Shown one piece after another: positions 29,501 through 37,774 of a DNA stretch of 64,000 nucleotides; within the stretch, counting starts at the first letter, position 1, and each line of letters opens with the position of its first letter. Source of the stretch: Psychrobacter glacincola (GTDB lineage: Bacteria > Pseudomonadota > Gammaproteobacteria > Pseudomonadales > Moraxellaceae); NCBI RefSeq assembly GCF_904846075.1, contig NZ_CAJGZH010000002.1:248001-312000 (forward strand). Reading direction: 5' to 3'. Position numbers and translations under genes: made by a program. The notes beneath the pieces were generated by a model, which was not told the DNA's origin, did not search any database, and was given only the letters and a program-made list of their open reading frames with translations.

Positions 29501-31092
29501 CGCCTTCAGCGCTAGTGCGGCAGTCGATAGATAGTGAATCAACGGGAAACCAGCGCCGCTTCTCACCGATACAAGGCTCAGCGACTACAGAGGACTATTA
29601 CACCAATATCGAAACTCAAGAAGACTTTGATGAGCTGCGACGGCTTGGTTATGTGGCTTTTACTCGCGCCAGTGAGCAGCTTTATGTTGTGCTGCGAGAT
29701 CCTAACAATAAGACAGGGTTTGAGTTAAAGCCGGTGTTTTATTGGTTTGAATCGCCAGAAGCAAAGTTTGAACTACCAGATAGACTTAAAGGTACGATAG
29801 GCATGCTCAGAGGGCATAAGGTTAATGAGTTCTATGACAATAACTACGTAAGCAATGCTGCTAAATCAGCAGGCGTAAATGACAATGTTCAGCTAGCCGA
29901 AACCGAGTTAGATGCTCATAAGCCTGCCACAGAGACTATTGAATACGCGCCTTTTGCAGAGGTGATGAAAACCAATTATTTTTATGGCTGGGCTAAGACC
30001 AGCTTTACCGCTTTGGCACGTCAGCTCGATGAATCTACACAAGCGATGTCGATAGCGGATGAGCGTATGGATGATGCTATAGACATTGATATGGCAGACA
30101 CTTCAGTGTCGGTTGAGCCTTTACTTAGTAGTAACGCGTTTCTTAAAGAAGTCGATGGGTTAAATCTCAAATCAGAAGATGATATCCGCTTTACCTTTGT
30201 TAAAGGTGCTAATGCGGGTACGTTTTTGCATGAGATATTTGAAAAAATTGATTTCAGCAATAAAGCGCAGTGGTCTCAGGTTATCGATAGAGCTATCAAC
30301 AGCTATCAACTGCCTCTAGTTTATAGTAGCGCTGAGCAGCAAAGCCGTCGATCACAAGCGAAGAAGCAAGAGCAAGGCGATGACGGTTCATTTAATACTG
30401 GTTCACTTGATCTTGCTTCAATAGATGCTACCAAGCATGAGGCACTAATCAATTGGATTGAAGAGGTGCTACATGCGCCGCTATTGGCCTCCAATCAACC
30501 ATTAAACTCTCTTAATGCAGGTCAGCGGTTTTCTGAGTTAGAGTTCAATATGGGGTTGTCAGAGAAATTTAAAGTACAGGATATCACTAAACTCTTCCAA
30601 CAATATCTCCCTAATGAGATGGACAAACACGTCACTCTTATTCCGCAAAACAAAGCGCATTTGTATCGTTATTTACGCGGCGAAATTGACTTAGTGTACG
30701 AACATGCTGGTAAGTATTACGTTGTCGATTATAAAAGCAACTTTCTAGGAAATAGCCTAAGCGATTATAATGAAAATACACTTAAGCAAGCAATGTCCAA
30801 GGCAGGGTACTGGCTACAAGCAGCGATTTATCAAGTAGCTTTACATCGATTCCTTTCAATGAGAATACATGATTATGCAGGCAATGAAGATAAGTATTTA
30901 GGCGCTGTGGAGTATGTTTTTTTACGAGGTGTGTATGATCCCAATTCTCAAGCAGCTGATGATCTATCACCAGATGTTAAAGAGGCTGATAATAGCCACT
31001 CAATGCACAACGACCGCTATGGACTAGTCACGTGGGATATTCCAATCGATTTTATTAAAGGTTTGGATGCGTTGTTTGGCATGCCCGATTAG
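26563..31092 (+). CDS. recB: Exodeoxyribonuclease V subunit RecB
   Basis: RecB supplies the 3'-5' helicase and the nuclease of RecBCD. Walker A ASAGTGKT is at residues 55-62, followed by TTFTRAAAAEMRQRI. Later motifs include DESQDINGAQ, LLVGDPKQAIYGFRGGD, LMTIHKSKGLEFPIVYV and LGYVAFTRASEQLYV. The C-terminal nuclease keeps its acidic residues: GEIDLVY with D1376, then VVDYKSN with D1389 and K1391. At 1509 residues it exceeds the E. coli protein (1180). The insertions are polar, for example a Lys/Asp/Gln-rich stretch near 140-190 and another near 800-835. It lies 69 bp after recC. Confidence 0.96.
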   Translation: MTDLTDPTHIIELSAQPHLFDEHSDAPHSDPMSERQADVIPAVDVDLTGKHLIEASAGTGKTWTLTGIVLRLLIEARRAPEQIIATTFTRAAAAEMRQRIHDRLVDFYQLLQWVNSLSADIRNKEALYPNILQVMPESDKDKQEGKQSSTDLNTEIGADELNQDLATDKQAAATKRAQAKKDREDWLVAQAKYVRLDGIMQDPINLHLVGYLLDHVYSYPMTEAIRRTALVLTTLDKLFVGTLDSLAQKWLKEYSSETGHQQGMAIIEDSSIEQVTDSIIHDELRQFQSRLHHEQPKLYALMDQQGKLTAVSDHKKYVTRSLNFISAPIDEIVVNDFSFEGYERLINTIIERSDELDIFFKPDGEYYDVPKGQLQNNRDSWPKIIQALKDFGPAAYKFISDEKTYTGKLIQAFQKTDDVGKQFYKPKDGERVNLIFNELQVVRDFKRYIKESKKLDEYIMTVLANLNRHIVLAVRDRLPIILEERGETTFSLQMVRLNQALTGRQGEKLARYIRHHYPVALIDESQDINGAQAIMIESIYLPKKKGKAADNDKQSATKKASHEFLLLVGDPKQAIYGFRGGDVANYNYMKAQFDKSTLWTLDINRRSNAGVINALNCWFGMADVTTGENKLAQLGAGIYYQHIKAAKPENRLSWFNEPDAHSTTLVTEVLSAQPVSVLHLPYDKDKELEYDEHEITARHIATLLSSGQTLKSKPIQPSDIGVLARTKKDLKRVEDELVKLNVPTLTTSDVSIFETIMAEDVAALLSAMLYPYRHDMINRVLTSHLYGLSIKNIKAMMTDHESGVTDSSSTTSAHSHNSNSKDTSVNEATDNKKSYQDFITYLKEGAQRWQHFGILSALHYLLDKNPIQPQGVWQALAAHPEGDRHIMDLRHVMDVLAQYGLGMGEHELLAWFRQNIDAAPNSDWAKQYPLPTESGVQLMTIHKSKGLEFPIVYVLGMGDASRKSGNKEDYGLYLYNAEQAPSALVRQSIDSESTGNQRRFSPIQGSATTEDYYTNIETQEDFDELRRLGYVAFTRASEQLYVVLRDPNNKTGFELKPVFYWFESPEAKFELPDRLKGTIGMLRGHKVNEFYDNNYVSNAAKSAGVNDNVQLAETELDAHKPATETIEYAPFAEVMKTNYFYGWAKTSFTALARQLDESTQAMSIADERMDDAIDIDMADTSVSVEPLLSSNAFLKEVDGLNLKSEDDIRFTFVKGANAGTFLHEIFEKIDFSNKAQWSQVIDRAINSYQLPLVYSSAEQQSRRSQAKKQEQGDDGSFNTGSLDLASIDATKHEALINWIEEVLHAPLLASNQPLNSLNAGQRFSELEFNMGLSEKFKVQDITKLFQQYLPNEMDKHVTLIPQNKAHLYRYLRGEIDLVYEHAGKYYVVDYKSNFLGNSLSDYNENTLKQAMSKAGYWLQAAIYQVALHRFLSMRIHDYAGNEDKYLGAVEYVFLRGVYDPNSQAADDLSPDVKEADNSHSMHNDRYGLVTWDIPIDFIKGLDALFGMPD

Positions 31093-31166
31093 TAGGCTAG
31101 AAGTAATGATTAAATGCTAAAAAACATGATATCGATTAACTATTTCAACATAGAGACAAGCATACT

Positions 31167-33377
31167 ATGAGTAATAATAAAAAAGAGAGCAAGGCAGTAA
31201 TTGGGCTACAACAAAGCTGGGCTAGTAACATCAGTGATTATATATTGCTACGCCGCGAGCAAACGTATTTAGCGTATAAGGCAACGGATGCAAAAGCTAA
31301 TACTAATAGCAAGCAAGTCGATAAAACAGAAGAAAGTAATTTATTCACCGCTCTATTCGTTATGTTAGCGACTCATTTGGAAGAGGGGCATACCGTATTA
31401 ACCATTGAGTCCTCTGAGCATGAAGAAGCATTGCAAGGTCAAATCAATGATGAGGCAGTTACGCTATATGCTTGGCAGCAACAGTTATTAGAGATGCTAG
31501 CAATGCCAATCTTTGCGCTGATAGATACCAAACTAAATACGCAATCAGAAGATGACTCTATAACTGAAAGGTCGCTATTCGTATTGCTAGTCACGCTATT
31601 TGATAAGAGAGATCAGCTGTGGATGCAATTGGTGCTTAGCAACCACGAAAAAGAGGTACTAACCAAGCGTTTTGACATGATTGCTGCGCTATATCACTTA
31701 TTGAAAAATACGGACTTAAGTTTTTTTATACGCCTAGTTAACGAACACGATTTGTTTGCTGAAGTTAATAGTAGCATTAATAATAAAGATAAAGTAAATA
31801 GCCTAAGCAAAAATAAGCCTATCATATATAAAATTCAAGAAAATCAGACTAATAATGAAACAGAGCTAGCACTAACTTTTTGGCTACATCGTTCTTGGCA
31901 AGCAGAATTTAACTTAGCACAGCACATTAATACTATTTTGCATCAACAGATAACCCCTCTAAATATATCAATACCAAAAAATTTAAACGATCAGCAGATA
32001 GCAGCTATTAATGTGGCTAATAATAATGCATTTAGCATCATTACTGGTGGTCCAGGTACAGGTAAAACCTATACCGTGGCTCAGTTAGTCATTGCGCTGC
32101 AACAAGCGACAGAGAGTGGGGGGTACGGGGCTGAAAATATTAGATTCAGTACGGACAGTGCCAGTCTTGCATTGGCAGCACCGACTGGTAAGGCTGCCCA
32201 GCGCATGCAAGAATCTTTACAAGCTGCTCTCGATACAGCAGATATTGATCTACAGTTACAAGAAGCTAAAACCATCCATCGCTTGTTAGGTATTGGTCGG
32301 ACGGGCAGACCGCGCTACGATACTAACAATCCACTTGGCGAAGATATCATCATCGTTGATGAGGCGTCGATGCTCGGGGTCGAGTTGGCTAATTATCTCG
32401 TAAGTGCAGTAAAACCAGGTGCAAGGCTGATACTATTGGGCGATGCGAACCAGCTAGCAGCGGTAGATGCAGGAGCAGTGTTGGCTGACTTGTGCCGTAT
32501 TCCACTGTTACAACCCATTCATGCAGAGTTAACCGAAAGCCGCAGATTTAGCGCAGAATCAGGTATTGGCAAACTTGCCTACCAAATTAATCAGGCAGAG
32601 ATAGATACGCAAGCCATCTGGCAGCTGTTAAGGCAGGATGAAGCCTTGAGTTTTCATTATGTAAATACGCTGCAAACAAATGAGCTTAAAGATAATAAGA
32701 CAAGAAATAGCCTAAGTAATAAAAAAATTATTCTAAAGATATCATTAAAATATATTAAGTATATAAATAAAATAAAAGAACTCCTAAAAAATCCAATAGA
32801 AAAATCCATGCCAGAATCAGTAAAAAATACGATTACATCACTAATGGAAACATTTAATGAGTTTAGAATTCTAAGTGCTGGCCATAATGGCGAGTGGGGC
32901 GATCATTATATTAATAATTATCTCACGCAGTGGCATCTTGCTGAGCTAAAGCTACCACTGGGCCAAAACACATGGTTTCATGGCCGTCCTGTCATGGTTC
33001 TACAAAACAACTATGAATTAGGATTGTTTAATGGTGATATCGGTTTCTGCTTGCAGACTAGCGATGATAGAAGCCGACTAGAAGTGTTTTTTGAAAATAA
33101 AACACAAGGGATTGCCGTTAATTTACTAAATGAAGAAGTCATCGCCACCGCATATGCAATGACCATTCATAAGTCACAAGGGTCTGAGTTTGATCATGTG
33201 GCTATTACTTTTGATAATAGTCATGCTAGATTGCTAAGCAAAGAGCTTATTTATACGGCGGTGACCCGTGCTAAGAAACAGGTAACCATATATAGTACAA
33301 AATCTGCTTTTGAAAAGGCTGTTCAAACACCTACTGAGCGCCATACAGGTTTGGCATTACAGTTTTCTAAGCATTAA
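31167..33377 (+). CDS. recD: Exodeoxyribonuclease V subunit RecD
   Basis: RecD is the 5'-3' SF1B helicase of RecBCD. Of 736 residues, the first 250 form the variable N-terminal region. Walker A GGPGTGKT is at 294-301, Walker B IIIVDEASMLG follows, and LILLGDANQLAAVDAGAVLADL is motif III. The C-terminal AYAMTIHKSQGSEFDHV and YTAVTRAKKQV are the last helicase motifs. A very AT-rich stretch at about 32690-32860 encodes a Lys/Ile/Asn-rich insertion between motifs III and IV. It lies 74 bp after recB. Confidence 0.95.
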   Translation: MSNNKKESKAVIGLQQSWASNISDYILLRREQTYLAYKATDAKANTNSKQVDKTEESNLFTALFVMLATHLEEGHTVLTIESSEHEEALQGQINDEAVTLYAWQQQLLEMLAMPIFALIDTKLNTQSEDDSITERSLFVLLVTLFDKRDQLWMQLVLSNHEKEVLTKRFDMIAALYHLLKNTDLSFFIRLVNEHDLFAEVNSSINNKDKVNSLSKNKPIIYKIQENQTNNETELALTFWLHRSWQAEFNLAQHINTILHQQITPLNISIPKNLNDQQIAAINVANNNAFSIITGGPGTGKTYTVAQLVIALQQATESGGYGAENIRFSTDSASLALAAPTGKAAQRMQESLQAALDTADIDLQLQEAKTIHRLLGIGRTGRPRYDTNNPLGEDIIIVDEASMLGVELANYLVSAVKPGARLILLGDANQLAAVDAGAVLADLCRIPLLQPIHAELTESRRFSAESGIGKLAYQINQAEIDTQAIWQLLRQDEALSFHYVNTLQTNELKDNKTRNSLSNKKIILKISLKYIKYINKIKELLKNPIEKSMPESVKNTITSLMETFNEFRILSAGHNGEWGDHYINNYLTQWHLAELKLPLGQNTWFHGRPVMVLQNNYELGLFNGDIGFCLQTSDDRSRLEVFFENKTQGIAVNLLNEEVIATAYAMTIHKSQGSEFDHVAITFDNSHARLLSKELIYTAVTRAKKQVTIYSTKSAFEKAVQTPTERHTGLALQFSKH

Positions 33378-33384
33378 TAGATAA

Positions 33385-33933
33385 ATGCTCAGAAATATAA
33401 AAAGAGGACTAGAGTTGTATACCTTTGATACTGTGCTAGAGCATATTAATGAAATTATTTATAAGCCCAACCAATTGATTATTGCTTCAACTCAAGAAGA
33501 ACAACAAAATCTAGAATATGCTGCTGGTACATTTGAATTAATGAACAGACGGGCTGTCAAAACAGTTAGATTCAGAGTAGCTAAACAAACACCTACCAAA
33601 GTAGGGCAGTTCGTTACCTTTTGGGAAAAAGATTCCAAAGGTATTAATCAACCTTTTCAATATGATTCGTCACCAGACTTATTGGTAGTCACGACATTTA
33701 AAGATAAGCATACATTTGGGCAGTTTGTTTTTCCAAAAAATGTCTTGCTTAGACATAATATTCTTCAGTCTCATTTTACAAAAGGTAAGATGGGTATCAG
33801 GGTGTATCCTAGCTGGGATAATCCAACCAGTAATACTGCTAAGAAGACACAGAATTGGCAACTCGATTATTTCTTCGTGGTGACTGGTACAAACATACTG
33901 CCTACAGAAAAAATACGGGCATTGTATGAGTAG
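33385..33933 (+). CDS. MepB-family protein
   Basis: This soluble protein of up to 182 residues matches my memory of the MepB family (first noted beside the staphylococcal MepA efflux gene). Matching segments are EYAAGTFELMNRRAVKTVRFRVAKQTPTKVGQFVTFWEK, PDLLVVTTFKDKHTFGQFVFPKNVL and GKMGIRVYPSWDNP. The family's biochemical role is unsettled. The ATG is 7 bp after recD and lacks a ribosome site. A TTG at 33415 has AGAGGA six bases upstream and may be the true start (172 residues). Position implies co-transcription with recBCD. A bidirectional terminator follows. Confidence 0.8.
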   Translation: MLRNIKRGLELYTFDTVLEHINEIIYKPNQLIIASTQEEQQNLEYAAGTFELMNRRAVKTVRFRVAKQTPTKVGQFVTFWEKDSKGINQPFQYDSSPDLLVVTTFKDKHTFGQFVFPKNVLLRHNILQSHFTKGKMGIRVYPSWDNPTSNTAKKTQNWQLDYFFVVTGTNILPTEKIRALYE

Positions 33934-33966
33934 CAAAATTAACAGTAAGTGCAAAATCCAAGCAAT

Positions 33967-33996
33967 AAAAAAGCATCCAAATTGGATGCTTTTTTT
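33967..33996. terminator. Bidirectional rho-independent terminator
   Basis: AAAAAAGCATCCAA pairs with TTGGATGCTTTTTT with almost no loop beyond the central dyad. Both arms end in A/T runs. It serves the convergent recBCD-mepB and hpt transcripts. Confidence 0.88.
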
Positions 33997-34013
33997 GAAC
34001 TCAAATGTAGAAC

Positions 34014-34577
34014 TTAAACTTTGTCTTCTTTGATGGCATAGATGCCAGGCAGATGACGCAAATAACCATGGAAATCCATACCACAGCCATAGACATAACG
34101 ATCTGCAACATTGATACCGACAAAATCAACATCAAAATCTTCAACTTTACGATCATGCTCTTTATTAAGCAACACACAACATTCAAGTGATAAAGGTTTT
34201 TCTTTGCTTAATTCTTCGACAACTGTTTTTAGCGTGATACCTTCATCAAAAATATCGTCAATCAGCAATACATGCTCACCTTCGATACTAACATCAGGTT
34301 TGAATTTCCAATCTAGCTCATTGGTGCCTGCATTATCACGATAGCGCGATGCATGAATATAATGCATGCGATGATAGAATGTCAAATGAGTCAATAGTTG
34401 ACCAGCTGGAATAAGTCCACCATTCATAACAACCATAACGATTGGGTTTAAACCAGCATAATGTAGGTTGAGCTGGGCGGCAAGGCGCTCATAAGCAGCG
34501 GCTACTTCGATGCTACTGATAAGGCACTCTGAGTTGCGTAATGTTTTTTCAATTTCTTGGTTGCTGATTTGGGTCAT
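34014..34577 (-). CDS. hpt: Hypoxanthine-guanine phosphoribosyltransferase
   Basis: This purine-salvage enzyme transfers phosphoribose from PRPP to hypoxanthine or guanine. The 187-residue length fits the family. The PRPP-binding motif is HVLLIDDIFDEGITL, with adjacent acidic residues. The upstream VVMNGGLIPAGQLLTHL is the loop with the non-proline cis peptide, and LDWKFKPDVSIEG leads into the motif. Closely related xanthine or mixed-specificity enzymes cannot be excluded. It is monocistronic. Confidence 0.88.
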   Translation of the reverse strand: MTQISNQEIEKTLRNSECLISSIEVAAAYERLAAQLNLHYAGLNPIVMVVMNGGLIPAGQLLTHLTFYHRMHYIHASRYRDNAGTNELDWKFKPDVSIEGEHVLLIDDIFDEGITLKTVVEELSKEKPLSLECCVLLNKEHDRKVEDFDVDFVGINVADRYVYGCGMDFHGYLRHLPGIYAIKEDKV

Positions 34578-34679
34578 CGGGTGCGCCTTCGGTAAAAAGT
34601 GCCGCTTATTTTAGCAAATTTTAGTGAATTTGCCCAATACCATCTGTCTTTTGAGACAAAATTAATCAAATACTGGCAT

Positions 34680-35348
34680 TTATTCCGGCTTTTCTACGAT
34701 GAAAGGGCGGTAATAGTTTGCTAAACGATTTAAAGAGCGATCCGGTAGGTCGGGTAGCAACTTATTTAAGGCCATACTCATGCCTTTATCAATGGCGGCT
34801 TTGGCAACTGGGACAGCTTTGCGTTTAATCATGCCAAGTTTCAGGGTTTCAGCATAGCGGCTGATAAAGTGAGTCAATGTCTCTTCATTCATGGTTTCAA
34901 GCGCTGTTTTAAATGCTTTCATATCTACTTGCTCAGGTGTGATAGCAGCAAAGCCTTTTTCGATGGTTTGCGCATCTGCATCAGATAATTTGAAACCCAC
35001 TCGTTTTACACCTTCATTATCAATAAACGTCGCCCGATCTCTCAAGAAGTGAAAGCTTGGCATTACTTCTTCGTTATTCTCTTTACCGAGTAAGATGTTA
35101 AGCAGCGTATCTGTCGCTTTTTCAACTGTGCCAACAATTTCTCGCATGGAGGCTTGACGTTCAGGGTTTGGAATAATATCTACCAATCCAATCAACAAAT
35201 TGTCGATTAGATCACGTGCTGTTTGATGCGTCAGGGCATCACGATATGGGTAGTATTCGACCTCCTCATTTGAGGCAATCACTTGCTCAGCGTCAATGAT
35301 TAATGCTTTCAATTTATCTGAAGGTACAAACCCAAAATAATGCGCCAT
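34680..35348 (-). CDS. Hypothetical helical protein
   Basis: This 222-residue protein has no signal peptide and is predicted by eye to be mostly alpha-helical. It has repeated amphipathic segments (LIDNLLIGLVDIIPNPERQASMREIVGTVEKATDTLLNILLG and later ALETMNEETLTHFISRYAETL). I do not recognise a family. It lies about 100 bp upstream of hpt on the same strand but has its own AAGGAAG ribosome site. Confidence 0.6.
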   Translation of the reverse strand: MAHYFGFVPSDKLKALIIDAEQVIASNEEVEYYPYRDALTHQTARDLIDNLLIGLVDIIPNPERQASMREIVGTVEKATDTLLNILLGKENNEEVMPSFHFLRDRATFIDNEGVKRVGFKLSDADAQTIEKGFAAITPEQVDMKAFKTALETMNEETLTHFISRYAETLKLGMIKRKAVPVAKAAIDKGMSMALNKLLPDLPDRSLNRLANYYRPFIVEKPE

Positions 35349-35644
35349 GGTGCTTCCTTTATTTGTTGTTTTTCATGTTTAACCAGCGTTACATTTGTCG
35401 TTAAATCAGTTAGTATCTAGATGGGTTGCAGTCAAAGACTCACCATATGCTGACTAGTGACATGTGCTAACGATACAATGCAAAGCCTTATTAATGGATG
35501 ATGATACCACAGTACTTCTATAAACAGCCTTTCAACAGGTGCGCTAAGTCACTAGTCGCCGACTAATTTAACATATTTTTTATATTCTAAATTAAAAAGC
35601 TTGAACTTATAAGGCTACCTATTACTTGTCTAAGGAGAGATAAG

Positions 35645-37324
35645 ATGAATAGTGCAATCGTGCTAGTGTTTGCTGTTGCCGCGATGCTTTGCGGTTATCT
35701 GTTTTACTCAAAATTTATCGCTACTAAAATCTTGGCATTGGATAACAGTATCCCCACGCCAGCGCACACTATGAAAGATGGGGTGGATTATATCCCCACC
35801 AATAAATATGTGCTATGGGGACATCATTTTACTTCAGTCGCAGGAGCGGCGCCGATTATTGGTCCTGCCATTGCCGTTATTTGGGGCTGGGTGCCTGCTA
35901 TCATTTGGGTAGTATTGGGCACGATTTTTATGGCAGGTGTCCACGATATGTCAGCCATTTGGGCAAGTATGCGCAATCGAGGTCAATCGATTGGCTCGAT
36001 TGCCGGTACCGTCATGGGTACACGTGTACGTAGCTTGATGATGATCGTTATCTTCTTATTATTACTCATGGTGAATGCGGTATTTGGTGTCGCTATTGCT
36101 AATATGATGATAAAAACCCCATCCGCTGTGCTGCCAGTTTGGGGTGCTTTGATAGTCGCCTTTATCATCGGTCAGTGTATTTATCGCTACAAGATGAATC
36201 TGGTTTGGGTATCAATCATTGGGGTCACGGCTTTATATGGGCTTATCTATCTTGGTCCTATGTTCCCTGTCGTATTACCTGAGACATTCTTAGGCTTACC
36301 TGACAATGCTGTTTGGATTATTATCTTGTTTGCTTATGCGGCAATCGCTTCTTTATTACCAGTTTGGATGCTCTTGCAGCCGCGCGATTACATCAATGGC
36401 TTACAGTTATTTGTCGGTCTAATTTTGTTATATGCCGCCATCTTTATTGCGACGCCGAATATTGTCGCGCCAGCGATAAACACGGCATTGCCAATCGGTA
36501 CACCATCTATGGTGCCTTTATTGTTTGTCACCATTGCTTGTGGTGCAATTTCAGGCTTTCATGGTTTGGTGGCAACGGGTACGACGTCTAAGCAGATTGA
36601 TAAAGAAGAGGATGTGCGATTCGTTGGTTACTTCGGTGCCATGGGTGAGGGGATGCTGGCACTTGGTGCGATACTCGCGGCAACAGCAGGCTTTGCAACC
36701 CTTGGCGACTGGCAAGCCGTTTATCAAAAATTTGGCGATGGCTCTATTGGTGCCTTTATTGATGGCGGTGCAACCATACTGAATGCAGGCGTCGGCATTG
36801 ATATGGTTTTATCACAGACGATGCTGACGGTAATGGCAGCATTGTTCGCTGGCACCACGATGGATACTGGAGTACGTTTGCAACGCTATATTTTCCAAGA
36901 GTTTGGTGAAATTTATAAACTACCTGTTCTAAATAAAAGTGTGGTGGCAACATTGCTTGCCGTTGGTAGCTGTTTGTTGTTAGCTTTTGGTGCTGGTGGC
37001 ATCGATGGTGCTGGCGGTATGATTATTTGGCCGTTATTTGGCACGACGAATCAGCTAATGGCCGCATTAACCTTGATGATTGTTACTGTCATCTTGTTAC
37101 GTAAAGGCAGACCTGTGTGGTATACCTTGGGGCCATTGTCATTTTTACTGGTCATGACGGTTTTTGCGTTATTGATTCAGCTAAAAACCTTTTTCAATGA
37201 TGGTAATTGGCTGCTTATTATTATGGATATCATTATCTTAATAGCCACGATTTTAGTGACGTTTGAGAGTCTATCGGTACTCCGCAAAGAATGGTCAATA
37301 CACAGAGGCAAAAGTAACCTCTAA
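35645..37324 (+). CDS. CstA-family transporter (carbon-starvation/peptide-pyruvate type)
   Basis: This 559-residue polytopic inner-membrane protein has about 15 hydrophobic helices. The N-terminal region holds the family motif GVDYIPTNKYVLWGHHFTSVAGAAPIIGPAIAV. ISGFHGLVATGTTSKQID and IWPLFGTTNQLMAALTL are further conserved segments. The family takes up pyruvate or peptides in enterobacteria; substrate specificity here is unknown. It is shorter than E. coli CstA (about 700), like the compact subfamily. TAAGGAGAG precedes the ATG. A terminator separates it from the next two genes. Confidence 0.9.
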   Translation: MNSAIVLVFAVAAMLCGYLFYSKFIATKILALDNSIPTPAHTMKDGVDYIPTNKYVLWGHHFTSVAGAAPIIGPAIAVIWGWVPAIIWVVLGTIFMAGVHDMSAIWASMRNRGQSIGSIAGTVMGTRVRSLMMIVIFLLLLMVNAVFGVAIANMMIKTPSAVLPVWGALIVAFIIGQCIYRYKMNLVWVSIIGVTALYGLIYLGPMFPVVLPETFLGLPDNAVWIIILFAYAAIASLLPVWMLLQPRDYINGLQLFVGLILLYAAIFIATPNIVAPAINTALPIGTPSMVPLLFVTIACGAISGFHGLVATGTTSKQIDKEEDVRFVGYFGAMGEGMLALGAILAATAGFATLGDWQAVYQKFGDGSIGAFIDGGATILNAGVGIDMVLSQTMLTVMAALFAGTTMDTGVRLQRYIFQEFGEIYKLPVLNKSVVATLLAVGSCLLLAFGAGGIDGAGGMIIWPLFGTTNQLMAALTLMIVTVILLRKGRPVWYTLGPLSFLLVMTVFALLIQLKTFFNDGNWLLIIMDIIILIATILVTFESLSVLRKEWSIHRGKSNL

Positions 37325-37364
37325 GCCATGTTGAATGCCTAGTTAAATATTTACTGAAATGTAT

Positions 37365-37397
37365 AAAAAACGCTAGCAGCAATTGCTGGCGTTTTTT
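37365..37397 (+). terminator. Rho-independent terminator after the cstA-like gene
   Basis: AAAAAACGCTAGCAGC pairs with GCTGGCGTTTTTT across an AATT loop, and a T run follows. It lies about 40 bp after the stop codon. Confidence 0.85.
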
Positions 37398-37447
37398 GTC
37401 TCATATAGGCATGATAGTTAATAAGCATCCGCAAAAGAAGAGTGATT

Positions 37448-37741
37448 ATGGAAAACACGGATATAACAAAACCCATAAAAAATATTGAGCCATGGTGGCA
37501 ACGGTTTGTGGCTGGGTTAAATGAGTTTTATCATGCGCCTTATCGTCAGACAATGGCACGCGCCGCGCGTGATGAAGAAGATTTTTTCATGCTACTCATG
37601 TTTGCGGAAAGCTTGGGTATCGACAATCCGGCAAGCTTTTATACATTAGAGTTGCAGCCATTGTTTTTAGAAAACTTCCATGAATGGCATACCAGAATGG
37701 GTATGGATAGATGCCCTTTTGACCACGTAGGTTGCTGCTAG
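37448..37741 (+). CDS. Small protein with C-terminal Cys-Cys (cory-CC-star-like)
   Basis: This 97-residue soluble protein ends in CPFDHVGCC immediately before the stop. The conserved-looking core is FYHAPYRQTMARAARDEEDFFMLLMFAESLGIDNP. It resembles a small family I recall under the name cory-CC-star, whose members end in a Cys pair and occur beside ArsA-like ATPases. I start at the ATG at 37448, as the GTG two codons earlier is less well placed. It is followed after 33 bp by the ArsA-like gene, so the two form a probable operon. The terminal cysteines suggest metal or thiol chemistry, which is inference only. Confidence 0.7.
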   Translation: MENTDITKPIKNIEPWWQRFVAGLNEFYHAPYRQTMARAARDEEDFFMLLMFAESLGIDNPASFYTLELQPLFLENFHEWHTRMGMDRCPFDHVGCC

Positions 37742-37774
37742 TTTCCTTTGAATTCATTAAAATGAGATACAAGT

